Shown: one piece after another, positions 18,444 through 26,499 of the stretch
How positions within the stretch are numbered: the stretch's first letter is position 1
How the letters are laid out: each line of letters begins with the position of its first letter
NCBI GenBank assembly: GCA_016865035.1
Contig: CP018227.1
Span: 1,954,001 to 2,018,000 of the forward strand
DNA: 64,000 nucleotides
Reading direction: 5' to 3'
Source of the DNA: Kordiimonadales bacterium IMCC3096
GTDB lineage: Bacteria > Pseudomonadota > Alphaproteobacteria > Minwuiales > Minwuiaceae
Position numbers and translations under genes: made by a program
Notes under the pieces: generated by a model
Databases searched by the model: none
What the model was told of the DNA's origin: nothing
The model's input: the letters and a program-made list of their open reading frames with translations, nothing else

Positions 18444-19676
18444 ATGAGTGAAGCATGGATCATCGACGCCTGCCGGACACCGCGCGGTGTCGGCAAGTAT
18501 GGCAAGGGCGCGCTGTCGGAAATTCATCCGCAGCAGCTGGGCGCGACCGTGCTGCGGGCGCTGGCCGAGCGCACCGGGATCAATACCGAGGAAGTGGACG
18601 ATATCGTCTGGGGCACCAGCGCCCAGGTCAACACCCAGAGCGGTGACCTGGGGCGGATGGCGGCGCTGGATGCGGGGTACAGCATGAAGTCCAGCGGCGT
18701 GACCCTGGACCGTTTCTGCGGCTCCGGCATCACCACGGTCAACATGGCCGCAGCCACCATCATGTCCGGCATGGAGGACCTGGTGGTCGCGGGCGGCACG
18801 GAGATGATGTCGATGCCGGGTCGGCGCGGTGACGGACCGGCGACGATGGACCGGGGCAACAAGCGGCTCCGGGAGCATCACCCGCAGACCCATCAGGGCA
18901 TCTGCGCCGATGCCATCGCGACGCTGGAAGGCATCAGCCGCGAGGCACTGGACGAACTCGGCTATCACAGCCAGCAGCGCGCCGCGCAGGCCATCGCGGA
19001 AGGCCGTTTCGACAGGAGCCTGGTGCCGGTCCATCGGGAGGACGGGACCCTGGCCCTGGATCGGGAGGAATATCCGCGGCCGCAGACGACCCTGGCGGAC
19101 CTGGCCAACCTGAAGCCCGCATTCGCCGCCATGGCGGATCAGCCGGTGGATGATGACGGCACCACCTACCGCAGCCTGGTGCTGCAGAAGTTCCCGGACC
19201 TGGACATCAAGTTCGTGCATCACGCCGGCAATTCGTCGGGCGTGGTGGATGGCGCGGCGGCAATCCTGCTCGCGTCCCCCGACTACGCGAAGGCGCACGG
19301 TCTGAAGCCACGGGCGCGGATTGTGGCCACAGCGAACATGGGCGACTGCCCGACGCTGATGCTCAACGCCCCGGTTCCTGCGGCCCGCAAGGTACTGCAG
19401 CGCGCCGGTATGACCATGGACGACATCGACCTGATCGAGATCAACGAGGCCTTTGCCGTCGTGGCGGAGAAGTTCATCCGTGATCTGGACCTGGACCGGG
19501 AGAAGGTGAACGTCAACGGCGGCTCCATCGCGCTGGGTCATCCCATCGGCGCCACCGGTTCCATCCTGATCGGCACGGTGCTGGACGAGCTGGAACGCCG
19601 CGACCTGCAGCGTGGTCTGGTGACCATGTGCGCCGCGGGTGGCATGGCCCCCGCCGTGATCATCGAACGGATCTAG
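18444..19676 (+). CDS. Thiolase family protein (acetyl-CoA C-acyltransferase)
   Basis: A 410-residue thiolase. The acyl-accepting Cys92 is in DRFCGSGITTVNMAA, followed by NEAFAVVAEKF, GGSIALGHPIGATGSILIG with the catalytic His, and MCAAGGMAPAVIIERI with the second catalytic Cys near the C-terminus. The ATG has GGGGAG 7 nt upstream; the longer frame from 18318 is not family-like. Thiolases cleave 3-ketoacyl-CoA in beta-oxidation or condense acetyl-CoA. With the SDR that follows it could form the last two steps of a beta-oxidation route. Confidence 0.93.
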   Translation: MSEAWIIDACRTPRGVGKYGKGALSEIHPQQLGATVLRALAERTGINTEEVDDIVWGTSAQVNTQSGDLGRMAALDAGYSMKSSGVTLDRFCGSGITTVNMAAATIMSGMEDLVVAGGTEMMSMPGRRGDGPATMDRGNKRLREHHPQTHQGICADAIATLEGISREALDELGYHSQQRAAQAIAEGRFDRSLVPVHREDGTLALDREEYPRPQTTLADLANLKPAFAAMADQPVDDDGTTYRSLVLQKFPDLDIKFVHHAGNSSGVVDGAAAILLASPDYAKAHGLKPRARIVATANMGDCPTLMLNAPVPAARKVLQRAGMTMDDIDLIEINEAFAVVAEKFIRDLDLDREKVNVNGGSIALGHPIGATGSILIGTVLDELERRDLQRGLVTMCAAGGMAPAVIIERI

Positions 19677-19698
19677 GCAACCGCTGTCCAGGGGTCGC

Positions 19699-19726
19699 GC
19701 GGTACCGGCAGGCAAGCCGGTACCGC
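19699..19726 (+). terminator. Perfect hairpin between thiolase and SDR genes
   Basis: GCGGTACCGGC (19699-19709) and GCCGGTACCGC (19716-19726) form an 11-bp stem with a 6-nt loop, starting 22 nt after the thiolase stop. There is no T-run, so attenuation or transcript stabilisation is as likely as termination. Confidence 0.4.
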
Positions 19727-19789
19727 CATCCCGGTAATTTCGAAGAGGCGCGGCAACGATGTCCGCGACACATCCATCGGAGTGAAATC

Positions 19790-20554
19790 ATGAATCTCGA
19801 AAACACCTCCGCGCTCGTCACCGGCGGCGCGTCGGGTCTGGGGCTTGCCTGTGCCAGGGCACTGGTCGCGAAGGGCGCATCGGTCGTCATCGTCGATCTG
19901 CCTACGTCGGCCGGGGCCGATGTCGCGGCGGAACTGGGCGACAGGGCCTCCTTCGTCGCCGCCGATGTCACCAGTGGCGAGGAAATGGAGGCCGCCGTGG
20001 CCGCGGCGGAGGCCAATGGCCCGCTGCGTGCCGTCCTGCATTGTGCCGGACACGGTGGCGCGGTGCGGCTGGTCAATCGCGACGGCACGCCGGGATCGCT
20101 GGAAGCCTATACCCGGGTGATCAACACCAACCTGATCGGTTCGTTCAACGTGCTGCGGCTGGCTGCTGCCAGCATGGCGAAGAACGATCCGCTGGACGGT
20201 GACCGGGGGGCCTGCGTGATGACGGCATCCGTTGCCGCCTTCGAGGGGCAGATCGGGCAGATTCCCTATGCCGCGTCAAAGGCCGGTGTGGTCGGCATGA
20301 CCATTGTTGCCGCCCGCGACCTGGCGTCGAAGCTGATCCGCGTGAACACCATCGCGCCGGGCATCTTCGACACGCCGCTGCTGGGCCGCCTGCCGGAGGA
20401 GATCCGCCAGAACCTGGGCGCCAGCGTGCCACATCCGGCGCGCCTGGGTCGTCCCGACGAGTTCGCCGCCATGGCCATCCACATGCTGGAGAACCAGATC
20501 CTGAATGGCGAGACGATCCGCCTGGACGGTGGCATCCGCATGCCGCCGCGCTGA
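19790..20554 (+). CDS. SDR dehydrogenase, 3-hydroxyacyl-CoA dehydrogenase type-2-like
   Basis: A 254-residue short-chain dehydrogenase. [15 protein letters not shown] is the NAD-binding loop (about residues 11-25), the catalytic Tyr/Lys are in [12 protein letters not shown] and the catalytic Ser in [14 protein letters not shown]. The C-terminal [19 protein letters not shown] and the final [10 protein letters not shown] match the HSD17B10-like 3-hydroxyacyl-CoA dehydrogenases. GGAGTGA precedes the ATG at 19790. It lies 113 nt downstream of the thiolase on the same strand, which supports an acyl-CoA role. Confidence 0.9.
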   Translation: MNLENTSALVTGGASGLGLACARALVAKGASVVIVDLPTSAGADVAAELGDRASFVAADVTSGEEMEAAVAAAEANGPLRAVLHCAGHGGAVRLVNRDGTPGSLEAYTRVINTNLIGSFNVLRLAAASMAKNDPLDGDRGACVMTASVAAFEGQIGQIPYAASKAGVVGMTIVAARDLASKLIRVNTIAPGIFDTPLLGRLPEEIRQNLGASVPHPARLGRPDEFAAMAIHMLENQILNGETIRLDGGIRMPPR

Positions 20555-20598
20555 GCGGGTCATCGGCTTGATCGAGGAGTCGTGGCGGAGAGCCGCTC

Positions 20599-21444
20599 TC
20601 AGGAGCAGGCTTTCCGCGCGACCTCCGCGAAATCCGGGTGCCAGCGGGACAGGGGTGGCCGGTTCTCCGTGATGTCCTGCGCGGCCCAGAGGATGCGCCT
20701 TGCATCCATCTCCGCCGTGACCTCGTCGTCAGGGCAGATGATGTAGAACTGCGCGCCCGCCACACCATCCAGCAGCATGTCGACCACACGGTCGGGCAGC
20801 CATGCGCCGGGCTTGTGCTCGGCCTTGCCGGTGGTGGTCCATCCGGGCACCAGCAGGTGCGCGCTCAGCCGCGCCGCACCCTGGTTGTCGGGCCTGTTGC
20901 GCAGGTCATGCTCCAGCGCCTCCGTATAGGTCTTCAGCGCCGATTTGGTCATGTTGTAGATCGGATGACCGGGCGGATTGGTGATCCCCTGCTTGGAGCC
21001 GGTGTTGACGATGGCTGTCGGCGCAGGGTTCGCCAGCAGGTCGGGCAGGAAGGCCTGTACCGCCGTGACAGGTCCCCAGAGGTTGACCTCCATCGCCTGC
21101 CGCCAGCTTTCCGGATCGGCATCGAAGCCCCGTCCGGTGCGGGTCACCGCATTGTTGACCAGCAGGTCCACCTGACCGAAGGCCGCCAGCGTCGCCTTCT
21201 TCAGGCTTTCGATCTGATCCGGCTTCGATACGTCCGTGGCATGGCCCAGCACCGTCTCCGGCCCCGCCGTTGCCGCTGCCCGTACCTCCGCCAAGGCTGC
21301 ATCCAGGTCAGGTCCCGGCAGATCGGCCATCACGACGGACATGCCCTTTCCCGCCAGCCGCAGGGCCAGTGCCTTGCCGATCCCGAGTGCTGCGCCGGTG
21401 ACCACGGCCACCTTGCCGGGTTCGAAGATGCTGCCGCGATCCAT
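20599..21444 (-). CDS. SDR family NAD(P)-dependent oxidoreductase
   Basis: A 281-residue classical SDR. The cofactor loop is TGAALGIGKALALRLAGKG near the N-terminus, VNNAV follows the fourth strand, and the active site is YNMTKSALKTYTEAL. The C-terminal tail (FYIICPDDEVTAEMDARRI) is longer than in minimal SDRs. ATG 21444 has AGGGGAA upstream; the in-frame extension to 21696 is not SDR-like. Substrate unknown. It converges on the HSD10-like gene. Confidence 0.88.
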   Translation of the reverse strand: MDRGSIFEPGKVAVVTGAALGIGKALALRLAGKGMSVVMADLPGPDLDAALAEVRAAATAGPETVLGHATDVSKPDQIESLKKATLAAFGQVDLLVNNAVTRTGRGFDADPESWRQAMEVNLWGPVTAVQAFLPDLLANPAPTAIVNTGSKQGITNPPGHPIYNMTKSALKTYTEALEHDLRNRPDNQGAARLSAHLLVPGWTTTGKAEHKPGAWLPDRVVDMLLDGVAGAQFYIICPDDEVTAEMDARRILWAAQDITENRPPLSRWHPDFAEVARKACS

Positions 21445-21550
21445 GCTGTTCCCCTGTTCCTCGGGTTGCGGGCAGGACCCCCCGACGGGGACTGCCGTTC
21501 CCCGACAGCATCCCATCTTTACCGGCGGCGACGCCAGCCTGTCGGGATGG

Positions 21551-22663
21551 CTATTCGAACGTCTCCGGCTTGAAGAAGACGGCGGCGGTGCATTCCGGGT
21601 CAGGCATGTCCCGGCAGGCGCGCGCGCCCGGCACGTCGAACGGGGTGTAGATGGAGACGGTTGGCGGGCCATTGCCGCTCTCCGGCAGCCAGACATGCAG
21701 GTCCCAGATTCGCGGATGCCACATCAGCACGTTGTTCGGGGTCGGTGCCTCGATGGCGGGGTCCGGCGACAGGCTGTCGACCACGGTCTCGCCCCTGACG
21801 GACTCGGTCGGGGGCCGCAGCGCCATGACGCCGCTGTTCAGGTGATAGCCCGCCTCATGCAGGAACCATTCGCTTGACGGGATACAGCCCATGGTCGGAC
21901 GACGTTTGGCGCTGTCCATCACCTTGCCCCAGGCACCGCCGATCACGCGATAGGGGGTGGTGTCGCCATTGGGGTCGGCGACCAGCGCCTGATAGGCACT
22001 GTCACTCTCGTCCGCCCGCTGCGCGCGGGGGGCAACGAACAGCAGGCCGGGTGGCCCGATCTGCACATCGCCGTTGGAGAAGATGCTGCTCGCCCCGGCG
22101 AAGGTGATGCCGATCTGCGCCAGGCTGGCGTTGCCGTGGGGTACGGCGAAGAAACCGGCTCCGGCCATGCCCAACCCGTTCTCGATGTCGTCGAACGCGC
22201 GCAGGAACACGCCGAGGGTGGTGATGGAGGCTTCGACGTTCGCGTCGCTGCACCCGATGACGAAATCCTTCCTTCCGCTCCGGACCGTGGCGATCTCGCT
22301 GCCGCCCGGCAGGCGGTAATCGATGAACCATTCGTAGAACAGGTGATCGGCCCGGAGCGCCGCCTGGGCCAGCGGCGGGGTCGCGCGCCAGGTCGTGCCG
22401 CCGGCGACCGGCTGGGCCACGACCTCATGCGCCGCCGCCGCGCCGGGCCAGTGGTGGCGGGTGTAGCGCGCATAGACTGCCACGGTCTGGTAACCCGCAG
22501 GCACATCGACCTCGGCTGTCAGGACGCGGGGGTCTCCGGTGAACCACTGGTCTGAAGTATCGCTGATGGTTGGCGACTCGAAGTTCTTCAGGGCCTCGCA
22601 GCCGCCGAGAAGCAGCAGCATTGCCCCGGCTATCAGTCCCCGGTACATCATTCCTCGGCGCAT
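21551..22663 (-). CDS. Uncharacterised lipoprotein, 370 residues
   Basis: The start at 22663 has AGGAGG 5 nt upstream and gives a lipoprotein signal with lipobox LLGGC, lipidated Cys22. The mature part is Trp/Tyr-containing, mostly predicted beta, with YQTVAVYARYTRHHWPGAA, DHLFYEWFIDYRLPGGSE and a C-terminal region WHPRIWDLHVWLPESGNGPP. Mature cysteines (GCSDAN, MGCIPSSEW, ACRDMPDPEC) could form disulfides. I do not recognise the family. It stands alone between an SDR gene and the divergent acyl-CoA ligase; no function is proposed. Confidence 0.8.
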   Translation of the reverse strand: MRRGMMYRGLIAGAMLLLLGGCEALKNFESPTISDTSDQWFTGDPRVLTAEVDVPAGYQTVAVYARYTRHHWPGAAAAHEVVAQPVAGGTTWRATPPLAQAALRADHLFYEWFIDYRLPGGSEIATVRSGRKDFVIGCSDANVEASITTLGVFLRAFDDIENGLGMAGAGFFAVPHGNASLAQIGITFAGASSIFSNGDVQIGPPGLLFVAPRAQRADESDSAYQALVADPNGDTTPYRVIGGAWGKVMDSAKRRPTMGCIPSSEWFLHEAGYHLNSGVMALRPPTESVRGETVVDSLSPDPAIEAPTPNNVLMWHPRIWDLHVWLPESGNGPPTVSIYTPFDVPGARACRDMPDPECTAAVFFKPETFE

Positions 22664-22827
22664 ACTGGCCTCCTGATCCATGTCGGTAGAATGATACCCG
22701 AATCTTTCCCGTCGGGCGAGACTGCGGACGCTCCATGGTACGGTGTCTGATGGAGAAGCGGGACCGGTGCATGTGCCGTACAGGGGAAAATGAGGCGCTG
22801 GCGCGTCGGCCGGGGGGACAGGGAACC

Positions 22828-24378
22828 ATGACGATACATACCATTCACGATGCCTTCTGCCAGCGTGTGGAGGCCGCGCCGGACAAGACGCTGGCGGAGC
22901 GCCCGGGACAGGCCGACATGAGCTTCGCGGAGGGGATGGCCGGGGTCGGCAGCCTGGCGGCGGCGCTGGTGGCCCGAGGGGTGGTCAAGGGCGACAGGGT
23001 GGCGGTGCAGGTCGACAAGAGTGTCGAGGCGCTGTTGCTCTGCCTGGCCTGCCAGCGGATCGGGGCGGTCTTTCTGCCGCTCAATACCGGGTATACGGCC
23101 AGCGAGATCGACTATTTCGTCGGGGATGCGGAACCGCGCCTGTTCGTCTGTCGTCCGAAGGATCTGGCGAAGCTGCGCGCCGACATGCCGGGGACGGTGG
23201 CCGTCGAGAGCATGGGGGCACTGGCGGACGGCACCCTGATGGATCTGGCGGCGACCCTGCCGCCGGTGACCCGGACAACGGCGGTGAGCCATGATGACCT
23301 TGCGGCAATCCTGTACACCTCCGGCACGACGGGGCGGCCCAAGGGGGCGATGCTGTCCCACGGCAATCTGGCCACCAACTGCGACGCGCTGCTGTCGGCC
23401 TGGCGTTTCACCGATCAGGACCGGCTGATCCATGCCCTGCCGATCTTCCATACCCATGGCCTCTTCGTCGCGGCGAACATGTGCCTGACCGCGGGCGCGA
23501 CCATGATCTTCCTGGACAGGTTCGACGCCGACACGGTGCTTGATCTGATGCCGGATGCGACCGTGCTGATGGGCGTGCCGACGTTCTACAGCCGTCTTGT
23601 GCAGTCGGATCGGCTGACGGCGGACAGGGTGTCGAACATGCGCCTGTTCGTCTCCGGCTCGGCACCATTGCTTGCCGACGTTCACCTGGCCTTCCGGGCG
23701 GCGACGGGTCACGCCATCCTGGAACGCTACGGCATGACGGAAACCTGCATGATCACGTCCAACCCCTATGACGGCGACCGCCGGGCAGGGACAGTCGGCT
23801 TTCCCCTGCAGGACGTGGACGTGCGGATCGCGGATCGGGAGGACGGGACAGTCCTGGCACGGGGCGAGACCGGTGCCATCCAGGTGAAGGGGCCGAATGT
23901 CTTCGGCGGTTACTGGCGCCTGCCGGAGAAGACCGCGTCCGAATTCACCGACGATGGTTTCTTCATCACCGGCGATCTCGGGCGCTTCGATGCAGAGGGC
24001 TATCTGCACATCGTCGGGCGCGACAAGGATCTGGTGATCTCCGGTGGCTACAACGTCTATCCCAAGGAGATCGAGCAACTGATCGACGAGGTGCCGGGCG
24101 TGGTCGAATCGGCGGTCGTCGGCCTGCCGCATCCGGATTTCGGGGAGGCGGTGACGGCTGTCGTCGTTGCTGAAGCAGGGGCAACGCTGGATGAGGCCGC
24201 CGTCATTGCGGCGATCTCCGACGGACTGGCGCGCTACAAGCAGCCGAAACGTGTGCTGTTCACCGACGCCTTGCCCCGAAATGTCATGGGCAAGGTGCAG
24301 AAGAACGTACTACGCGATACCCACGCCGGGCTCTACAAGAGCGACGGGGCCGCGACGGAAGGGGATCGGAAGCAATGA
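22828..24378 (+). CDS. Acyl-CoA ligase, MatB (malonyl-CoA synthetase)-like
   Basis: A 516-residue ANL-superfamily ligase. The AMP-binding P-loop is YTSGTTGRPKGAMLSHGN, the A5-type motif is ERYGMTETCMITSNPYDGDR and the hinge/C-domain reads GRDKDLVISGGYNVYPKEIE with the catalytic Lys in NVMGKVQKNVLRDTHAGLY. The TSNPYDGxRRxGTVGFPL and GKVQKNVLR stretches are close to malonyl-CoA synthetase MatB, so malonate or methylmalonate is the best guess. I start at ATG 22828; the open frame begins at 22735. It overlaps the downstream amidase by 4 nt. Confidence 0.87.
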   Translation: MTIHTIHDAFCQRVEAAPDKTLAERPGQADMSFAEGMAGVGSLAAALVARGVVKGDRVAVQVDKSVEALLLCLACQRIGAVFLPLNTGYTASEIDYFVGDAEPRLFVCRPKDLAKLRADMPGTVAVESMGALADGTLMDLAATLPPVTRTTAVSHDDLAAILYTSGTTGRPKGAMLSHGNLATNCDALLSAWRFTDQDRLIHALPIFHTHGLFVAANMCLTAGATMIFLDRFDADTVLDLMPDATVLMGVPTFYSRLVQSDRLTADRVSNMRLFVSGSAPLLADVHLAFRAATGHAILERYGMTETCMITSNPYDGDRRAGTVGFPLQDVDVRIADREDGTVLARGETGAIQVKGPNVFGGYWRLPEKTASEFTDDGFFITGDLGRFDAEGYLHIVGRDKDLVISGGYNVYPKEIEQLIDEVPGVVESAVVGLPHPDFGEAVTAVVVAEAGATLDEAAVIAAISDGLARYKQPKRVLFTDALPRNVMGKVQKNVLRDTHAGLYKSDGAATEGDRKQ

Positions 24379-25844
24379 GCGGAATCAGTGGTGGCAGTGC
24401 GCAGGCGGCCGCGGACGACATGATCTTCACCGATGCGACCGCATTGTCCCGGGCCATTGCGGCACGCCAGATCTCCTGCGTCGAGGTCATGCGGACCTAT
24501 CTGGACCGCATCCGGCGTTTCAACCCGGTCCACAATGCCATCATTTCCATGCGGGACGAGGATGTGCTGCTGGCCGAAGCCGCGGATGCGGATGCCGACC
24601 TGGCCGCGGGCCGTCATCGCGGATGGATGCATGGCTTTCCGCTGGCGGTGAAGGATCTGGCCGCCACTGCCGGGATTCCGACCACCTTCGGCTCCCCGCT
24701 GTTCGCCGACAATGTACCGGACCAGGATTGTCTGATGGTATCGCGCATGCGCGCCGCCGGGGCCATCATCATCGGCAAGACCAACACGCCGGAATTCGGG
24801 CTCGGTTCCCATACCTACAATCCATTGCACGGAATCACCCGCAATGCCTGGAATCCGGCCCTGTCGGCGGGCGGGTCCAGCGGCGGCACCGCCGTTTCCC
24901 TCGCGCTCGGCATGCAGCCGGTCGCCGACGGCAGTGACATGATGGGCTCGCTGCGCAACCCCGGTGCCTTCAACAATGTGCTGGGTCTGCGCCCGTCCTT
25001 CGGTCGGGTGCCGAACGCGCCGAAGCCGGAATCCTTCGTGCATCAGCTGTCCACCGACGGTCCCATGGCCACCAGCGTGCGTGACCTGGCGCACCTGCTG
25101 GATATCCAGTCGGGCTACGATCCGTCCGCGCCGCTCAGCCTGGCGGACCCGGAGGCCCCCTTTGCCGCGGGACTTGAGGGTGATGTCACCGGTCTGCGAA
25201 TCGGCTGGATCGGCGACTGGAACGGCTACTACACCTGCGAGGCAGGCATCCTCGACCTCTGCACTGCGGCAGTGGAGCAGTTCGCAGCACTGGGGGCCGT
25301 GGTCGAGCCGCTGGTCCCGGACTTTGCTCCGGAACAGCTCTGGCAGGCCTGGATTGTGCTGCGCAACTGGGCGGTCACCGGCACCTATGCCCCCTATCAC
25401 GCTGATCCCGCGACCCGTGATCTGCTGAAGCCGGAGCTCGTCTGGGAGATCGAGCAGGGACTGAAGCTGTCGGCGCAGGACGTGCACCGGGCCAGTGTGC
25501 TGCGCAGTGACTGGTACCGCTGCATCGATGACCTGTTCAGCCGCTATGACGCCATCGCCATGCCCACCGCGCAGGTATTCCCGTTCGATGCCGAGATTTC
25601 CTGGCCCGACCGGATCGGGGCGCGGGCCATGGACACCTACCACCGCTGGATGGAAGTCGTCATTGCCGGAACCCTGAGCGGCTGCCCGGCGATCAATCTG
25701 CCCGCCGGGTTCGACGCCACCGGTCGCCCCACGGGCTTCCAGCTCATCGGCCGCCCGCGCGGTGAGCAGCAGCTGCTGCGGATGGCCGCGCGCTACGAGG
25801 AAGCGACCGACTGGCTGTCGATGCGTCCGCAAGGGGCGGTCTAG
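24375..25844 (+). CDS. Amidase signature family hydrolase
   Basis: A 489-residue amidase with all signature parts: catalytic Lys in FPLAVKDLAATAG, the GGSSGGTAVSLALGMQPVADG segment with the cis-Ser, and the nucleophile region SDMMGSLRNPGAFNNVLGLRPS. Length and a long C-terminal domain fit general amidases. Its ATGA overlap with the MatB-like ligase shows translational coupling, so a pathway in which the amidase releases a carboxylate for CoA activation is plausible. Malonamidase-type chemistry would fit a malonyl-CoA ligase, but this is inference. Confidence 0.9.
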   Translation: MSGISGGSAQAAADDMIFTDATALSRAIAARQISCVEVMRTYLDRIRRFNPVHNAIISMRDEDVLLAEAADADADLAAGRHRGWMHGFPLAVKDLAATAGIPTTFGSPLFADNVPDQDCLMVSRMRAAGAIIIGKTNTPEFGLGSHTYNPLHGITRNAWNPALSAGGSSGGTAVSLALGMQPVADGSDMMGSLRNPGAFNNVLGLRPSFGRVPNAPKPESFVHQLSTDGPMATSVRDLAHLLDIQSGYDPSAPLSLADPEAPFAAGLEGDVTGLRIGWIGDWNGYYTCEAGILDLCTAAVEQFAALGAVVEPLVPDFAPEQLWQAWIVLRNWAVTGTYAPYHADPATRDLLKPELVWEIEQGLKLSAQDVHRASVLRSDWYRCIDDLFSRYDAIAMPTAQVFPFDAEISWPDRIGARAMDTYHRWMEVVIAGTLSGCPAINLPAGFDATGRPTGFQLIGRPRGEQQLLRMAARYEEATDWLSMRPQGAV

Positions 25845-25882
25845 GGCGAGAGGCGTCCGCTTCGCGACGGCCCGGACGGGCC

Positions 25883-26347
25883 TCAGGCTCCGGTGTCGTC
25901 CGCCGGTGCCTGCATCCGTGCGCCGACGGAGCGGTGGGTGATCTCCCGGCCCGTATTGGTGTCCAGCAGCTTCGGCGACACAGGCACGCCCGTCTCCCGG
26001 TCCACAAGCGTGACTGCGGTACCGGTCGGGGCCGGAACGTGTGTGTTGGCCCAGTCGATCAGCGTGGCGAGCACCGGATAGAGCGCCGTGCCAGTCTCCG
26101 TCAGCCGGTACTCGTGGCGGGGCGGGCGCTGCTGATAGGGCACCCGACGCAGTACACCCGCGCTTTCCAGCTTCTTCAGCCGGTCCGACAGGACATGGCG
26201 GGTGATGCCCAGACGTTCCTGCATCTGTTCGAAGCGCCGGATGCCCTGGAAGCAGTCGCGCAGGATCAGCATGGTCCAGCGGTCCCCCACGACCGAGAGG
26301 CCCCGCGCGACAGGGCAGGCTTCTTCTCTCAGGTCATTCCAGCGCAT
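25883..26347 (-). CDS. HxlR family winged-helix transcriptional regulator
   Basis: A 154-residue MarR/HxlR-type regulator. CPVARGLSVVGDRWTMLILRDCFQG is the HxlR N-terminal signature with its conserved Cys, followed by the recognition helix region RFEQMQERLGITRHVLSDRLKKLESAGVL and the wing YQQRPPRHEYRLTETG. It is divergent from the MATE gene, and two tandem palindromes in the 152-nt intergenic region look like its binding sites, suggesting control of the efflux pump and of itself. Confidence 0.93.
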   Translation of the reverse strand: MRWNDLREEACPVARGLSVVGDRWTMLILRDCFQGIRRFEQMQERLGITRHVLSDRLKKLESAGVLRRVPYQQRPPRHEYRLTETGTALYPVLATLIDWANTHVPAPTGTAVTLVDRETGVPVSPKLLDTNTGREITHRSVGARMQAPADDTGA

Positions 26348-26393
26348 GGGTCACTCGCTTTCCGCCAGGGTGCAGTTGGATGAATAGCACAGA

Positions 26394-26424
26394 TTGACAG
26401 GTTCCAAAAGGGAACGCAGTATAT
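26394..26424 (+). promoter_or_regulatory. Candidate promoter of the MATE gene
   Basis: A consensus -35 TTGACA is at 26394-26399. The nearest -10-like sequences are AGTATA/GTATAT at 26418-26424, a spacer of 18-19 nt, slightly long. The first palindrome sits inside the spacer, which is typical of regulated promoters that need DNA distortion. Confidence 0.45.
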
Positions 26425-26441
26425 GCATTCCAAAAAGGAAC
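26401..26441. promoter_or_regulatory. Two tandem HxlR-operator-like palindromes
   Basis: GTTCC-AAAAG-GGAAC occupies 26401-26415 and ATTCC-AAAAA-GGAAC occupies 26427-26441. Both are TTCC-N5-GGAA palindromes with A-rich centres, spaced 26 bp centre to centre, i.e. on about the same helical face. One lies in the promoter spacer, the other just past the -10. Confidence 0.6.
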
Positions 26442-26499
26442 TGACTGGATCCGTGCCCCACGACCTGCGACGCGCGGCCCCTGACCCTAGGATCTGCGT

